This document shows, piece by piece, positions 1 to 6,998 of a stretch of DNA of 23,119 nucleotides. Below the pieces are notes generated by a model that was not told the origin of the DNA, did no database searches, and was given only the letters and a program-made list of their open reading frames with translations. Origin of the DNA: Chloroflexota bacterium (GTDB lineage: Bacteria; Chloroflexota; Dormibacteria; CF-121); NCBI GenBank assembly GCA_005881235.1, contig VBEQ01000143.1:1-23119 (forward strand), given 5' to 3'. Within the stretch, counting starts at the first letter, position 1. Each line of letters begins with the position of its first letter. Position numbers and translations under genes: made by a program.

Positions 1-26
1 CGTTTCCTGGGCGTGCCATGACCGGG

Positions 27-55
27 CTGACTCCGCCCGCGATCCAGCATATCAT
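27..55 (+). promoter_or_regulatory. Candidate sigma70-type promoter for the acyl-CoA ligase gene
   Basis: CTGACT (27-32) and TATCAT (50-55) are separated by 17 bases. This would place the transcript start near 62, upstream of the SD-preceded ATG at 103. The -35 box matches the consensus at only four of six positions, so this is a plausible but unproven call. Confidence 0.35.
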
Positions 56-102
56 GGGTGGTATTGCGACGGCCAAAACCGTCCGAAGGAGGGGTCACCA
101 CG

Positions 103-1728
103 ATGCGTAGCACGATGCCCGACTTTCCCCTGACGCTCCAGCACTTCCTCTGGAGGTCCACCACCCTCTTCCCAAGGAAGGAGATCGTGACTCGGCGGGA
201 GAGCGGCCGCCACCGCTACACCTACGCCGATTTCGGACGGCGGGTGGCCCAGCTGGCGCACGCGCTCAAAGAGCTCGGGATTGCCCCCGGAGACCGGGTT
301 GGCACACTGGCCTGGAACAACTACCGTCACCTCGAGCTCTACTTCGCGGTACCCTGCTCGGGCGCGGTGCTGCATACGTTGAACCCGCGCCTCTTCCCCG
401 AACACCTCGAGTTCGTGATCAACGACGCCGAGGACAAGGTCATCTTCGTCGACGCCTCGATCGTGCCGGCGCTGCAGCGAGTCGCGAAGAATCTGAAGGG
501 CGTCAAGCAGTTCATCGTCATGGCGGACGGCCCTTCGCCGGACGGGCAGCTCACACCGGCGGTCTCCTATGAGGAGTTGATCGGCGGCCGCCCGACCGAC
601 TACGACTGGCCCGCGCTCGACGAACGCGACGCGGCCGCCATGTGCTACACGTCCGGCACGACGGGAAAGCCGAAGGGTGTCGTCTACAGCCATCGATCGT
701 CCGTGCTGCACTCGTTCGGGATCGCGATCGGCGGCGGCATCGGCCTCGCGGAGTCGGACAGCATCCTGCCGGTCGTGCCAATGTTCCACGCCAATGCCTG
801 GGGCCTGGCGTACGGCGCCACCATGTTGGGCGCCAAGCAGGTCTTCCCGGATCGCTTTCTCGATCCGGTCAGCCTCACCGAGCTCATCCAGGAGGAGAAG
901 GTTACCTTCAGCGCCGGCGTGCCCAGCGTGTGGATCGCCCTGCTGCAACACCTGGACAAGACCGCCACCAACCTCGACGGACTTCGGATGTTCGTCGGCG
1001 GATCGGCGCTCCCGGCAGGGCTCTATGACGGCCTGACCCGGCATGGCATCGACACCAACCAGGGATGGGGCATGACCGAGACCTCGCCGGTTGCGTCCGT
1101 CGCCACGATGAAGAGCTACACGCCGGAGTCCGATCGCAAGCAGGTCCGCCTCAAGGCGGGACTCCCGCTCGCCGGCGTCGAACTCCGCCTCGCCAACGTG
1201 GAAAGCGGCGAGCCCGTCCCGTGGGACGGGAAGAGCGTGGGCGAGATCCAGGTGCGCGGCCCCTGGGTCACCGCGAGCTACTACCGCGGTGTCGACCCCG
1301 AACGGTTCACCCCGGACGGCTGGCTACGCACCGGCGACGTGGCCAACGTCGATCCCGAGGGCTACGCGCAGATCGTCGACCGCACCAAGGACCTGGTGAA
1401 GTCGGGAGGCGAGTGGATTTCCTCGGTGGAGCTGGAATCGGCCATCATGGGGCACCCCAAGGTGCTGGAGGCGGCCGTCATCGGCGTGCCTCACCCGAAG
1501 TGGCAGGAGCGGCCGGTCGCCTACGTCGTGGCCAAACCCGAATTCAAAGGCGCGGTCACCCAGGAGGAGATCACCGCCTACCTGACGCCGCTGGTGGCGA
1601 AATGGTGGCTGCCGGACGAAGTGCGATTTGTTGATGAAATCCCCAAGACGAGCGTCGGCAAGTTCGACAAGAAGGTGATCCGTGAGCAGGCGCTCAAGGC
1701 ACCGGCGGCGGCGCGCCCCTCGGAGTAA
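103..1728 (+). CDS. Acyl-CoA synthetase (fatty-acid--CoA ligase, AMP-binding family)
   Basis: The product activates a carboxylic acid (probably a medium- or long-chain fatty acid) to its CoA thioester through an acyl-adenylate, in the cytoplasm. About 541 residues is normal for the ANL superfamily. The P-loop-like motif TSGTTGKPKG lies near residues 183-192 and the adenylate motif GWGMTETSP near 320-330. The hinge region has TGDVANVDPEG followed by DRTKDLVKSGGEW, and the C-terminal catalytic lysine lies in PKTSVGKFDKK (about K520). The ATG at 103 is chosen because GAAGGAGG (85-92) precedes it at good spacing. The same frame is open back to a GTG at 58, but that codon has no ribosome site. The overall style resembles AlkK-like medium-chain ligases, although substrate cannot be read from sequence. 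No beta-oxidation partner genes are next to it. Confidence 0.93.
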   Translation: MRSTMPDFPLTLQHFLWRSTTLFPRKEIVTRRESGRHRYTYADFGRRVAQLAHALKELGIAPGDRVGTLAWNNYRHLELYFAVPCSGAVLHTLNPRLFPEHLEFVINDAEDKVIFVDASIVPALQRVAKNLKGVKQFIVMADGPSPDGQLTPAVSYEELIGGRPTDYDWPALDERDAAAMCYTSGTTGKPKGVVYSHRSSVLHSFGIAIGGGIGLAESDSILPVVPMFHANAWGLAYGATMLGAKQVFPDRFLDPVSLTELIQEEKVTFSAGVPSVWIALLQHLDKTATNLDGLRMFVGGSALPAGLYDGLTRHGIDTNQGWGMTETSPVASVATMKSYTPESDRKQVRLKAGLPLAGVELRLANVESGEPVPWDGKSVGEIQVRGPWVTASYYRGVDPERFTPDGWLRTGDVANVDPEGYAQIVDRTKDLVKSGGEWISSVELESAIMGHPKVLEAAVIGVPHPKWQERPVAYVVAKPEFKGAVTQEEITAYLTPLVAKWWLPDEVRFVDEIPKTSVGKFDKKVIREQALKAPAAARPSE

Positions 1729-1844
1729 AACGAGACGGTGACGGGCGGGGCACAGTGCTGCGGCAGATCGCACCATCCGCCGCGCGAACAGCCGACCTTA
1801 ATGCTTGAGCGCTAGAACGGAGGCTAGAAGGATGTGACTCAGCA

Positions 1845-2027
1845 ATGGATGCCGCTGCGCAGTTCGAGGCGCTCGTTCCACAGCCGCTGGATGCGGAGGG
1901 AATCAAGCGGCGCCGCGAGCTCGAGGACATCCACGAAGAGTTGCTCCTGAGCATCCTGGCGCTCGAAGAGGAGTGGCAGCTCGACAACCGGATCGCCTAC
2001 TCGTTGCGGCAACGCAAGGCCGCCTGA
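1845..2027 (+). CDS. Small unknown protein, 60 residues
   Basis: This family is not recognised. The product is a 60-residue, highly charged, probably helical protein without Cys, signal peptide or membrane segment. The middle is rich in Glu and Leu (for example HEELLLSILALEEEW) and the C-terminus is basic (RQRKAA), which suggests one amphipathic or coiled helix. A purine-rich stretch containing GAAGGA (1827-1832) lies about 12 bases before the ATG, somewhat far for a ribosome site. The gene stands alone about 115 bases after the ligase and converges on the DUF1905 gene with only a few bases between stops. Clean start-stop structure and helical bias argue that it is real, but function is unknown. 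Confidence 0.6.
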   Translation: MDAAAQFEALVPQPLDAEGIKRRRELEDIHEELLLSILALEEEWQLDNRIAYSLRQRKAA

Positions 2028-2031
2028 CCGG

Positions 2032-2490
2032 TTAGCGGCGCCCTGGGCGTGGGCGCAACATCGCCAACGCCTGCTCCATCCGCCGCCGCTGGGTGTCCGC
2101 CCGCTTCGCCCCGGTTACCCACTGGATGAACTCCTTCTTGCGGGTGTAGGAGAGCTTCTCGAACGCGGCGGCGGCTGCGGCGTCGGCCTCGAGCGCGCGG
2201 CGCAGCGCTTGCGGGAGGTCCACCGCTCGTATCTCGGCGTCGTACTCCAGGCCGACGGTCAGCGGATTGCCGGCCGTCACGCCGGCGGCTTCACGGACCT
2301 CGCGCCGCACGCCGATGTAGGACTTTCCGCCGTAGACGGCGATGGTCGTTCGGTACGTGTAGCCGTTGAGGGTCACCTTGACGGGCATCCGCTTCCCCTC
2401 GCCCAGGGCCGTCAAGGTCTGTGGCGGGACACGGATGAAGCAGGCCCCCTGGTCGGATTCGAGGCGGCCGTCAAACTGCAGTGCGGGCAT
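2032..2490 (-). CDS. DUF1905 / YdeI-OmpD-associated (bacteriocin-protection-like) protein
   Basis: The product is about 152 residues. The N-terminal half (about 1-85) looks like a DUF1905 beta-barrel-type domain, with an FDGRLES opening and a KVTLNGYTYRTTIAVYGGKS core. The C-terminal half looks like the YdeI/OmdA helical domain: LPQALRRALEAD, then FEKLSYTRKKEFIQWVTGAKR, which is the usual family signature. This two-domain arrangement is common in soil bacteria and its biochemical role is not established; some members are annotated as bacteriocin-protection proteins. The ATG at 2490 fits the domain start. The frame is also open to GTG codons at 2493 and 2529, none with a clear SD site. It is transcribed away from the HU-like gene and ends a few bases from the small protein at 1845-2027. 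Confidence 0.82.
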   Translation of the reverse strand: MPALQFDGRLESDQGACFIRVPPQTLTALGEGKRMPVKVTLNGYTYRTTIAVYGGKSYIGVRREVREAAGVTAGNPLTVGLEYDAEIRAVDLPQALRRALEADAAAAAAFEKLSYTRKKEFIQWVTGAKRADTQRRRMEQALAMLRPRPGRR

Positions 2491-2602
2491 CACGACACAT
2501 TTTCTGGCAATTTCGCCGGAATAACGCACGTTTTCGACCGCCGGCCCGTTTGCAACCCACGACAGGGCTCTGGCCCAACGGATTTACAAGACGGAGGACA
2601 CG

Positions 2603-2950
2603 ATGGCGAAAACCCAAAAATGGACCGCGTCGACGTTCGTCAGCCTGGTGCACGAGAATCTCACCGAGAAGGGTCACAAGGTCAAGAAATCGGACCTTAG
2701 CTGGGCCGTCAAGGACGCCTTCGAGGCGGCCGTCGCGGCCGGCGCCCGTGGGATGCGCGTGCGCTTCCCCGAGATCGGCGCGCTCGCGTCGCGTGACGTC
2801 AAGGCTCGCAAGGCAGGGAAAGGCACCAACCCCTTCACCGGCGAGTCGATCATGCTCAAGGCCCGCCCGGCTTCCAAGAAGCCGCGCTGGTCGTTCCCGA
2901 AGGCCGTTCGCGAGACCTACATCCGCCAGGCCGCCCGCAAGGCCGCCTAA
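2603..2950 (+). CDS. HU-family DNA-binding protein
   Basis: The 115-residue basic protein has the bacterial HU/IHF-like fold signature. Helical N-terminal part: WTASTFVSLVHENL followed by KKSDLSWAVKDAFEAA. Then the beta-arm region starts at RFPEIGALASRDVKARK, with GTNPFTGESI corresponding to the canonical GRNPQTGE motif at the arm tip, and a Lys/Arg-rich C-terminus. It should bind and bend DNA as a dimer in the nucleoid. It is longer than typical HU (about 90 residues) because of an N-terminal and a C-terminal extension. GGAGGA lies just upstream of the ATG, and a strong hairpin at 2968-2995 follows the stop, so the gene is probably a monocistronic unit. Confidence 0.85.
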   Translation: MAKTQKWTASTFVSLVHENLTEKGHKVKKSDLSWAVKDAFEAAVAAGARGMRVRFPEIGALASRDVKARKAGKGTNPFTGESIMLKARPASKKPRWSFPKAVRETYIRQAARKAA

Positions 2951-2967
2951 GCCGACCGTTCGATACG

Positions 2968-2995
2968 CAGGGCGCCGGGCCTGACCGGCGCCCTG
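2968..2995 (+). terminator. Hairpin terminator after the HU-like gene
   Basis: A perfect 11-bp inverted repeat (CAGGGCGCCGG and its complement) flanks a 6-base loop, 17 bases after the HU-like stop codon. Only a short, interrupted T-rich stretch follows, so the hairpin is strong but the U-tract is weak. Confidence 0.65.
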
Positions 2996-3061
2996 TTACG
3001 TCTCAATCGCTCGTATGGCACGTTCCGCGCCACTCGCGAGGGGCGACGCCCCGTGCATTCC

Positions 3062-3093
3062 TTGACAGGCTCCCGATTTCGCTTGACTATGAT
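3062..3093 (+). promoter_or_regulatory. Promoter of the sortase gene, with leaderless geometry
   Basis: TTGACA (3062-3067) is followed 20 bases later by TATGAT (3088-3093), or 17 bases later by the overlapping GACTAT. The last base of TATGAT is seven bases before the ATG at 3101, which would place the transcript start on the start codon itself. No SD sequence lies at a workable distance from that ATG. Confidence 0.6.
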
Positions 3094-3100
3094 GGGAGCG

Positions 3101-3718
3101 ATGCGACGAAACTTGATAGCGGGACTGCTGATTGCCATCGGCCTGGCGCTGATGGCAACCGCCCTACCTGCCAGTGGGCTGGTCCGCCTCGGGGCGCCCG
3201 AGGTCGCGACCCAGCCGAACCCGGCGCTCAATGATCCGCTGTCGCCGCCCCACCAGCACCCCAAATTCCTCCCCAACACCAGCAGTACCGGCGCCGGCCC
3301 CAACCAGGTGGTGGCGTACATCTCGATTCCGCGGCTCGGCATCAAGAATGCCCCCATCTTCGACCGCGGCGTCGACGCCAAGGGCAACATGTTGATCGCC
3401 AAGGGCTACTCGGTCACCCATTACGCCTTCTCCTCCCCTATTGGCAGCGGCAACGCCGTCCTCTACGGCCATGACGACATCGAGGGCAGCGTCTTTAGCA
3501 GCATCAAGGACCTGAAGCCAGGCGACGAGGTGGACGTCGCGGACGCGAACGGATCCCGCACCGTGTACCACGTCACCGGAAAGCCGACCATCGTCCCGCC
3601 GACCGCCGTGCAGATCCTGCAGCCGACCAACGATGTGCGGCTCACCCTCTTCACCTGCTGGCCCAACTGGGTCGACACCCAGCGGGTTGTTGTCACGGCG
3701 ATGCCCGCGACGGCTTAG
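3101..3718 (+). CDS. Sortase (class D/E-like transpeptidase)
   Basis: This is a cysteine transpeptidase that would join sorting-signal proteins to the cell wall or to each other, outside the membrane. It has about 205 residues. An N-terminal signal-anchor (residues about 5-25, after MRRN) is followed by a Pro-rich linker to about residue 65, then the sortase barrel beginning VVAYISIPRLGI. The catalytic triad is visible: H124 in LYGHDD, C186 in TLFTCWP and R195 in DTQRVVV. The ATG at 3101 is preferred over upstream in-frame codons because it begins the signal-anchor and sits seven bases after the -10 box TATGAT. No protein in the window has a canonical C-terminal LPXTG-hydrophobic-positive sorting signal, so this is an orphan sortase here. 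Its stop overlaps that of the convergent gene. Confidence 0.93.
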   Translation: MRRNLIAGLLIAIGLALMATALPASGLVRLGAPEVATQPNPALNDPLSPPHQHPKFLPNTSSTGAGPNQVVAYISIPRLGIKNAPIFDRGVDAKGNMLIAKGYSVTHYAFSSPIGSGNAVLYGHDDIEGSVFSSIKDLKPGDEVDVADANGSRTVYHVTGKPTIVPPTAVQILQPTNDVRLTLFTCWPNWVDTQRVVVTAMPATA

Positions 3719-4029
3719 TGATTCGTCTCTTCCGGCGGCTCCTGAAAATACTTCAGTAGTTCTTCCAGGGCCCTGGCGGCCTCGGGGTCGGCAAGCAAGC
3801 GGGCCTGCATCTCCTGCACCTGTTTAACCAGCTCCTTGGCCTGCGTCTCCTGGGCGACCTGCAGCAGCACCGGCTGGCTCGCCGCCGAGACGATCATCGT
3901 CGCCTGCTGCCGAAGCATCTCGACGCCCTGACAGCCGAGACACGTGCCGGCGTTGTTGCAGTGGCAGAGCTGCAGACGGAGGTTATCGAGTTCCCGCTGG
4001 AGTGGCGAAAGATCGACCGGCTGGCTCAC
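3715..4029 (-). CDS. Unknown 104-residue protein with a four-cysteine cluster
   Basis: This family is not recognised. The protein begins with a helical segment (LQRELDNLRLQL), then four cysteines, C22, C24, C30 and C33, spaced C-x-C-x5-C-x2-C. These could bind zinc or an iron-sulfur cluster. A long Gln/Glu/Ala/Leu-rich, probably coiled-coil helix follows (about residues 45-100). No signal peptide or membrane segment is present, so it is probably cytoplasmic. The start is GTG, with TAAGCT six bases upstream of it and only an abutting GAAGG, suggesting a leaderless transcript. Its TAA and the sortase TAG share bases (the two frames overlap by 4 bp tail to tail). It is divergent from the DUF4349 lipoprotein gene 61 bases away. 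Confidence 0.72.
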   Translation of the reverse strand: MSQPVDLSPLQRELDNLRLQLCHCNNAGTCLGCQGVEMLRQQATMIVSAASQPVLLQVAQETQAKELVKQVQEMQARLLADPEAARALEELLKYFQEPPEETNH

Positions 4030-4035
4030 CCTTCA

Positions 4036-4041
4036 AGCTTA
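4036..4041 (-). promoter_or_regulatory. Candidate -10 box (leaderless) for the Cys-cluster protein
   Basis: On the minus strand TAAGCT lies six bases before the GTG start at 4029. No convincing -35 element is visible. Confidence 0.3.
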
Positions 4042-4090
4042 GCCGTAGCCGCGGGAACTTTTCGGGTCACATCTCGTCATAGGGACCGAG

Positions 4091-5002
4091 ATGAGAATCG
4101 TCTCCTCGATCCGCCTCGTTCCGGTCCTGGTGCTGTTCAGTGTGCTCGGTCTGCTGGCGGCATGCGGCGCCGCGTCTTCCGGATCTCAGGCGACGGGTGG
4201 CCTCGGGCAGGCATCCTCCGGCAGCTCCTCGGCAGCGGATCATGCGCCGGCCGACACGACATCGAAGCAGGCCGCCGGCAACGCCGTGCTGCAAGCGCGG
4301 GGTGATCAGAAGGTCATTCAGGACGCGAATCTGGGGATTCAAATCAAATCGGGCGCGTTCTGGAACACCTACGACAGGGCCCTCGCCATCGCCGACCAGT
4401 TCAACGGTTATCTCGTCAGCTCACAGGTTGGCGATCTCTCGGGCCGCGAGACGGACGCCGGCACCGTGGTGGTCGCCGTCCCGGCATCGCGCTATGCCGA
4501 TGCATTGAGTGAGCTACGCCAACTCGGCAAAGCGACGCAGCAGCAGGTCACCAGCCAGGATGTCAGCGGTGAATACGTCGACCTGCAGGCACGTCTCAAG
4601 AACCAACAGGCGCAACAGGCGGTCATGCTCGACCTGATGCGCCGCGCGCAGAGCATCGCCGACAGTGTGGCGGTGCAGAACCAGCTGTCGACCGTCACTG
4701 GAGAGATCGAGCAGATTCAGGGCCGCATCCGCTATCTCGACCAGCGCACCACCTATTCGACGATCACGCTTCGCTTCTACACGGTCGCGGCGACGCCGGC
4801 ACAACCGAGCCTGTGGGATCGCAGTGGCCTCGCCAGCTCGCTCGGAACGGCCGGGCAAGCGTTTGTCGCCGTGATCGGTGGCATGCTCGTTGTCGGTGGT
4901 TTCTTCCTGCCGTTCCTGCTGCTCATCGCCCTGGGCCTGGGCATTTGGCGGCTGTTGCCCGCATCCCTCCGGCCCACCCTGCGCAGACCGACGTCAGCCT
5001 GA
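4091..5002 (+). CDS. DUF4349 domain lipoprotein
   Basis: The 303-residue protein is a predicted lipoprotein. It has a basic, hydrophobic N-terminus and a lipobox LLAACG with C25 as the lipidated residue, then a Gly/Ser-rich linker. The DUF4349 region runs from about 70 to 240. It starts near KVIQDANLGI, contains a helical hairpin (DLQARLKNQQAQQAVMLDLM and later GEIEQIQGRIRYLD) and closes with DQRTTYSTITLRF, the family's typical ending. A C-terminal membrane helix (about 258-290) carries a short basic tail. It is therefore doubly membrane-attached with the domain outside. The molecular role of DUF4349 is not established. AGGGA just upstream of the ATG can serve as ribosome site. Its stop overlaps the convergent XpaC-like gene by nine bases. 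Confidence 0.85.
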   Translation: MRIVSSIRLVPVLVLFSVLGLLAACGAASSGSQATGGLGQASSGSSSAADHAPADTTSKQAAGNAVLQARGDQKVIQDANLGIQIKSGAFWNTYDRALAIADQFNGYLVSSQVGDLSGRETDAGTVVVAVPASRYADALSELRQLGKATQQQVTSQDVSGEYVDLQARLKNQQAQQAVMLDLMRRAQSIADSVAVQNQLSTVTGEIEQIQGRIRYLDQRTTYSTITLRFYTVAATPAQPSLWDRSGLASSLGTAGQAFVAVIGGMLVVGGFFLPFLLLIALGLGIWRLLPASLRPTLRRPTSA

Positions 5003-5647
5003 GGCCTCCTCCCTGTGGAAGCGGTCGATGAGGAATCGCTTGTGCGCGAGTAGCCGGTCCATGTCGGTTCGGTGGACGACCTCTGCCACTTGTCGCATCT
5101 CGGCATCGAGGAAGTCGAGCTCCTCGGCCAGCACATCGACCGCGGCGCGGCCGTGACTGCCCGGCTGCGAGGAGACATAGCCGGTCGGGAGGCGCAAGTA
5201 GGCATCGATCGCCGTCGGCAGGTAGTCGGCGACGGTCCGCTCGATTAGATAAAGTTCCGGCGCCCCAAGCGGGAGGCAGTCCAGGTGCGGAAGGATCTCG
5301 GTACGGGTGGTCAGCTCGATCCGCTGTAACCGGACCAGGATCTCGGGAGGGACCCGGGCCGCCACCGCCGCGATCTGCTCCGACAGCGATTTCTGCAGCC
5401 GTCGCGGATCGAAGCCAAAACGATGGATGCGCGGGGTGCCCTGGGTCGCGAGGGCGCCGGCCAGGTAGAGGCCGGCGACCAGCAGGATCCCCTGCAATCC
5501 GACCGGGTCAACCAGGATAAGCCCACCTCCCACCAGCGCCAGCGCCGAACCGGTCAGGTTACGTCGGCTGGTCAGGTATGACACCAGCCCGCGCCCCGGA
5601 GCGGACGCGGGCAGCGACGAGCGATAGGGCGCGATTGCGCTTCCCAT
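4994..5647 (-). CDS. XpaC-like membrane protein, partner of the TelA-like gene
   Basis: The 217-residue protein has two adjacent membrane helices at about residues 30-68 (a Gly/Leu/Val-rich hairpin with a short turn around DPVG), followed by a soluble, mostly helical C-terminal domain that is probably cytoplasmic. It begins 15 bases after the TelA-like stop on the same strand, with GGGGAAG before the ATG, so the two form an operon. In Bacillus the TelA homologue is paired with XpaC, which also has an N-terminal membrane hairpin and a helical domain. The assignment rests on that gene pairing and architecture rather than on a sharp sequence motif. Function is unknown; the family name comes from an old phosphatase-substrate phenotype. 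Confidence 0.7.
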   Translation of the reverse strand: MGSAIAPYRSSLPASAPGRGLVSYLTSRRNLTGSALALVGGGLILVDPVGLQGILLVAGLYLAGALATQGTPRIHRFGFDPRRLQKSLSEQIAAVAARVPPEILVRLQRIELTTRTEILPHLDCLPLGAPELYLIERTVADYLPTAIDAYLRLPTGYVSSQPGSHGRAAVDVLAEELDFLDAEMRQVAEVVHRTDMDRLLAHKRFLIDRFHREEASG

Positions 5648-5662
5648 GAGCTTCCCCTGTCG

Positions 5663-6859
5663 CTACGGCGTGCGCACCGGCAGCTTCAGCTCCTCTGGGA
5701 TTGAGGCGAGCTCGCCGGTCGGTGCCTCGTGCGCGCGCTCCAGGTACGTCTGCGCGCGCGCGACCTCCCTGGAGAGCGCATCGATCGTCTGCCGCATGGT
5801 CTCCAGCGCCGCAAGCTTGGAGGCATCGATGGTGTCGATCGTGGCGTAGATGTTGGCGAAGGCCGCCTGCAGCTTCTCGATGCTGACCGTGGCGCTCGCC
5901 GCTTGCTCGTGCACGCCGGCGGACTGCTGGCGCAACATCGCCGAGGTGCCCTCGATCATGTCGGCGGTCGTCTCGTTCAGTGCGCCAATCTGATCGAGCA
6001 CGAGCTTCTGGTTGACCAGACCCTGCGCCGTCATCACCGCCGTGCGCAACGCGGACACCGTGGTCGTGGTCGCGCGGTCGACGCCCTTCACGAGCTCGAG
6101 ATTGTTCTTACGGACGAGCTCGAGCGCCAGGTAACCCTGGGCGCTGACGGCGAGCTGGGTGGCGAGATCCTGCGTTTTCTGGCGAACGTAAAAGAGGCAG
6201 TCCTCGCGCAACGTCTTCGCCCGCTCCGGATCCTGCTCCTGCACCTCCTGGATGCGAGCATCGAGTGCGGCATCCATCCTGCGAGCGAGGTAGAGGTATT
6301 GCTTGAGCCGATCCATGACGGCCCACAGGTTGAGCTTCTCCTGCTCGATTGCGGCATTGTCCTTGAGCAGCTCGTCCTGCCCACGGTAGAGCGCCTGCAC
6401 GATCGCGTTGAGATGACCCTGGGCCGACTCGTACTTACCGAAGTAATCGCGCAGCCGGTTGCCCAGCGGTAGGACGCCGAAGAGCCGGCGACGGTCGAGC
6501 AGCCCGCGGTCCGACGGGTCGAGGTCTTCAACCGTGCGCCGGAGCTGGAGCAGAGCGCTGGAAACGGAAGATTTGTCTTGCGAGCGGGCGAGCGCGCCGA
6601 CCGGCCGATCGAGCATCCGATTCGAAACGCTGGCGGATTGCTTGATCTCTTCGTTGCCGAGCGCGTGGATGCCGTCAACCTTTTTCTTGAACGCGTCCGA
6701 TTGGGGATCGGCGGCCAGCAGCGCGTCGAGGTAGGTCGCAACGGCGGCGTCGAGGCGCGCGGTCGTTTGTGGGTCGAGCGTGATCATCGGGGCAGCGGTC
6801 GCCGCCGGGTCGGTTGGCGTCAGGGAAAGGTCGGAGTTCGCCTCGACCGTCGTGCGCAT
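5663..6859 (-). CDS. TelA-like toxic anion resistance family protein
   Basis: The product is about 398 residues, normal for the TelA/YaaN family, whose members are linked to tellurite or cell-envelope-stress tolerance. It is almost entirely alpha-helical. Typical family stretches are visible: RRTVEDLDPSDRGLL, then RLRDYFGKYESAQGHLNAIV, a DELLKDNAAIEQEK segment, and TTVSALRTAV followed by QGLVNQKLVLDQI. No membrane helix is present, so it is cytoplasmic or associates with its XpaC-like partner. The ATG at 6859 is chosen because AAAGGAG precedes it at good spacing and the family homology begins shortly after. The frame stays open about 430 bases further upstream, but that portion overlaps the aldehyde dehydrogenase gene and is Ser/Arg-rich shadow sequence. 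Confidence 0.9.
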   Translation of the reverse strand: MRTTVEANSDLSLTPTDPAATAAPMITLDPQTTARLDAAVATYLDALLAADPQSDAFKKKVDGIHALGNEEIKQSASVSNRMLDRPVGALARSQDKSSVSSALLQLRRTVEDLDPSDRGLLDRRRLFGVLPLGNRLRDYFGKYESAQGHLNAIVQALYRGQDELLKDNAAIEQEKLNLWAVMDRLKQYLYLARRMDAALDARIQEVQEQDPERAKTLREDCLFYVRQKTQDLATQLAVSAQGYLALELVRKNNLELVKGVDRATTTTVSALRTAVMTAQGLVNQKLVLDQIGALNETTADMIEGTSAMLRQQSAGVHEQAASATVSIEKLQAAFANIYATIDTIDASKLAALETMRQTIDALSREVARAQTYLERAHEAPTGELASIPEELKLPVRTP

Positions 6860-6985
6860 GGACTCGCTCCTTTTGCTAAGCCCGTGGATGGATACGAAGT
6901 GGTTTTTCCCGAAAATCGGCGTTCTCACACGTGAAACCTGGTCCCAGACCCTGGCAGGTGGGAGTGAATTCGAGACCGGCAACGG

Positions 6986-6991
6986 TACGCT
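6986..6991 (+). promoter_or_regulatory. Candidate -10 box (leaderless) for the aldehyde dehydrogenase
   Basis: TACGCT lies exactly seven bases before the GTG at 6999. The -35 region is weak (AGTGAA at 6963-6968). Confidence 0.35.
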
Positions 6992-6998
6992 TAAGGTT

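Noticed and set aside
1..21. Possible last codons of an upstream gene ending in TGA at 19-21
   Set aside because: Six residues at the window edge cannot be identified or distinguished from chance.
18..111. Short plus-strand frame before the ligase that vaguely recalls the N-terminus of a small-molecule methyltransferase (MTGLTPPAIQHIMGG)
   Set aside because: Only about 30 residues, no ribosome site, overlaps the ligase SD and start, and the resemblance is too weak to call a gene remnant.
52..1044. Long minus-strand open frame opposite the acyl-CoA ligase
   Set aside because: Shadow of a high-GC coding region; composition is Arg/Gly/His-biased with no domain, while the opposite strand carries full ligase motifs.
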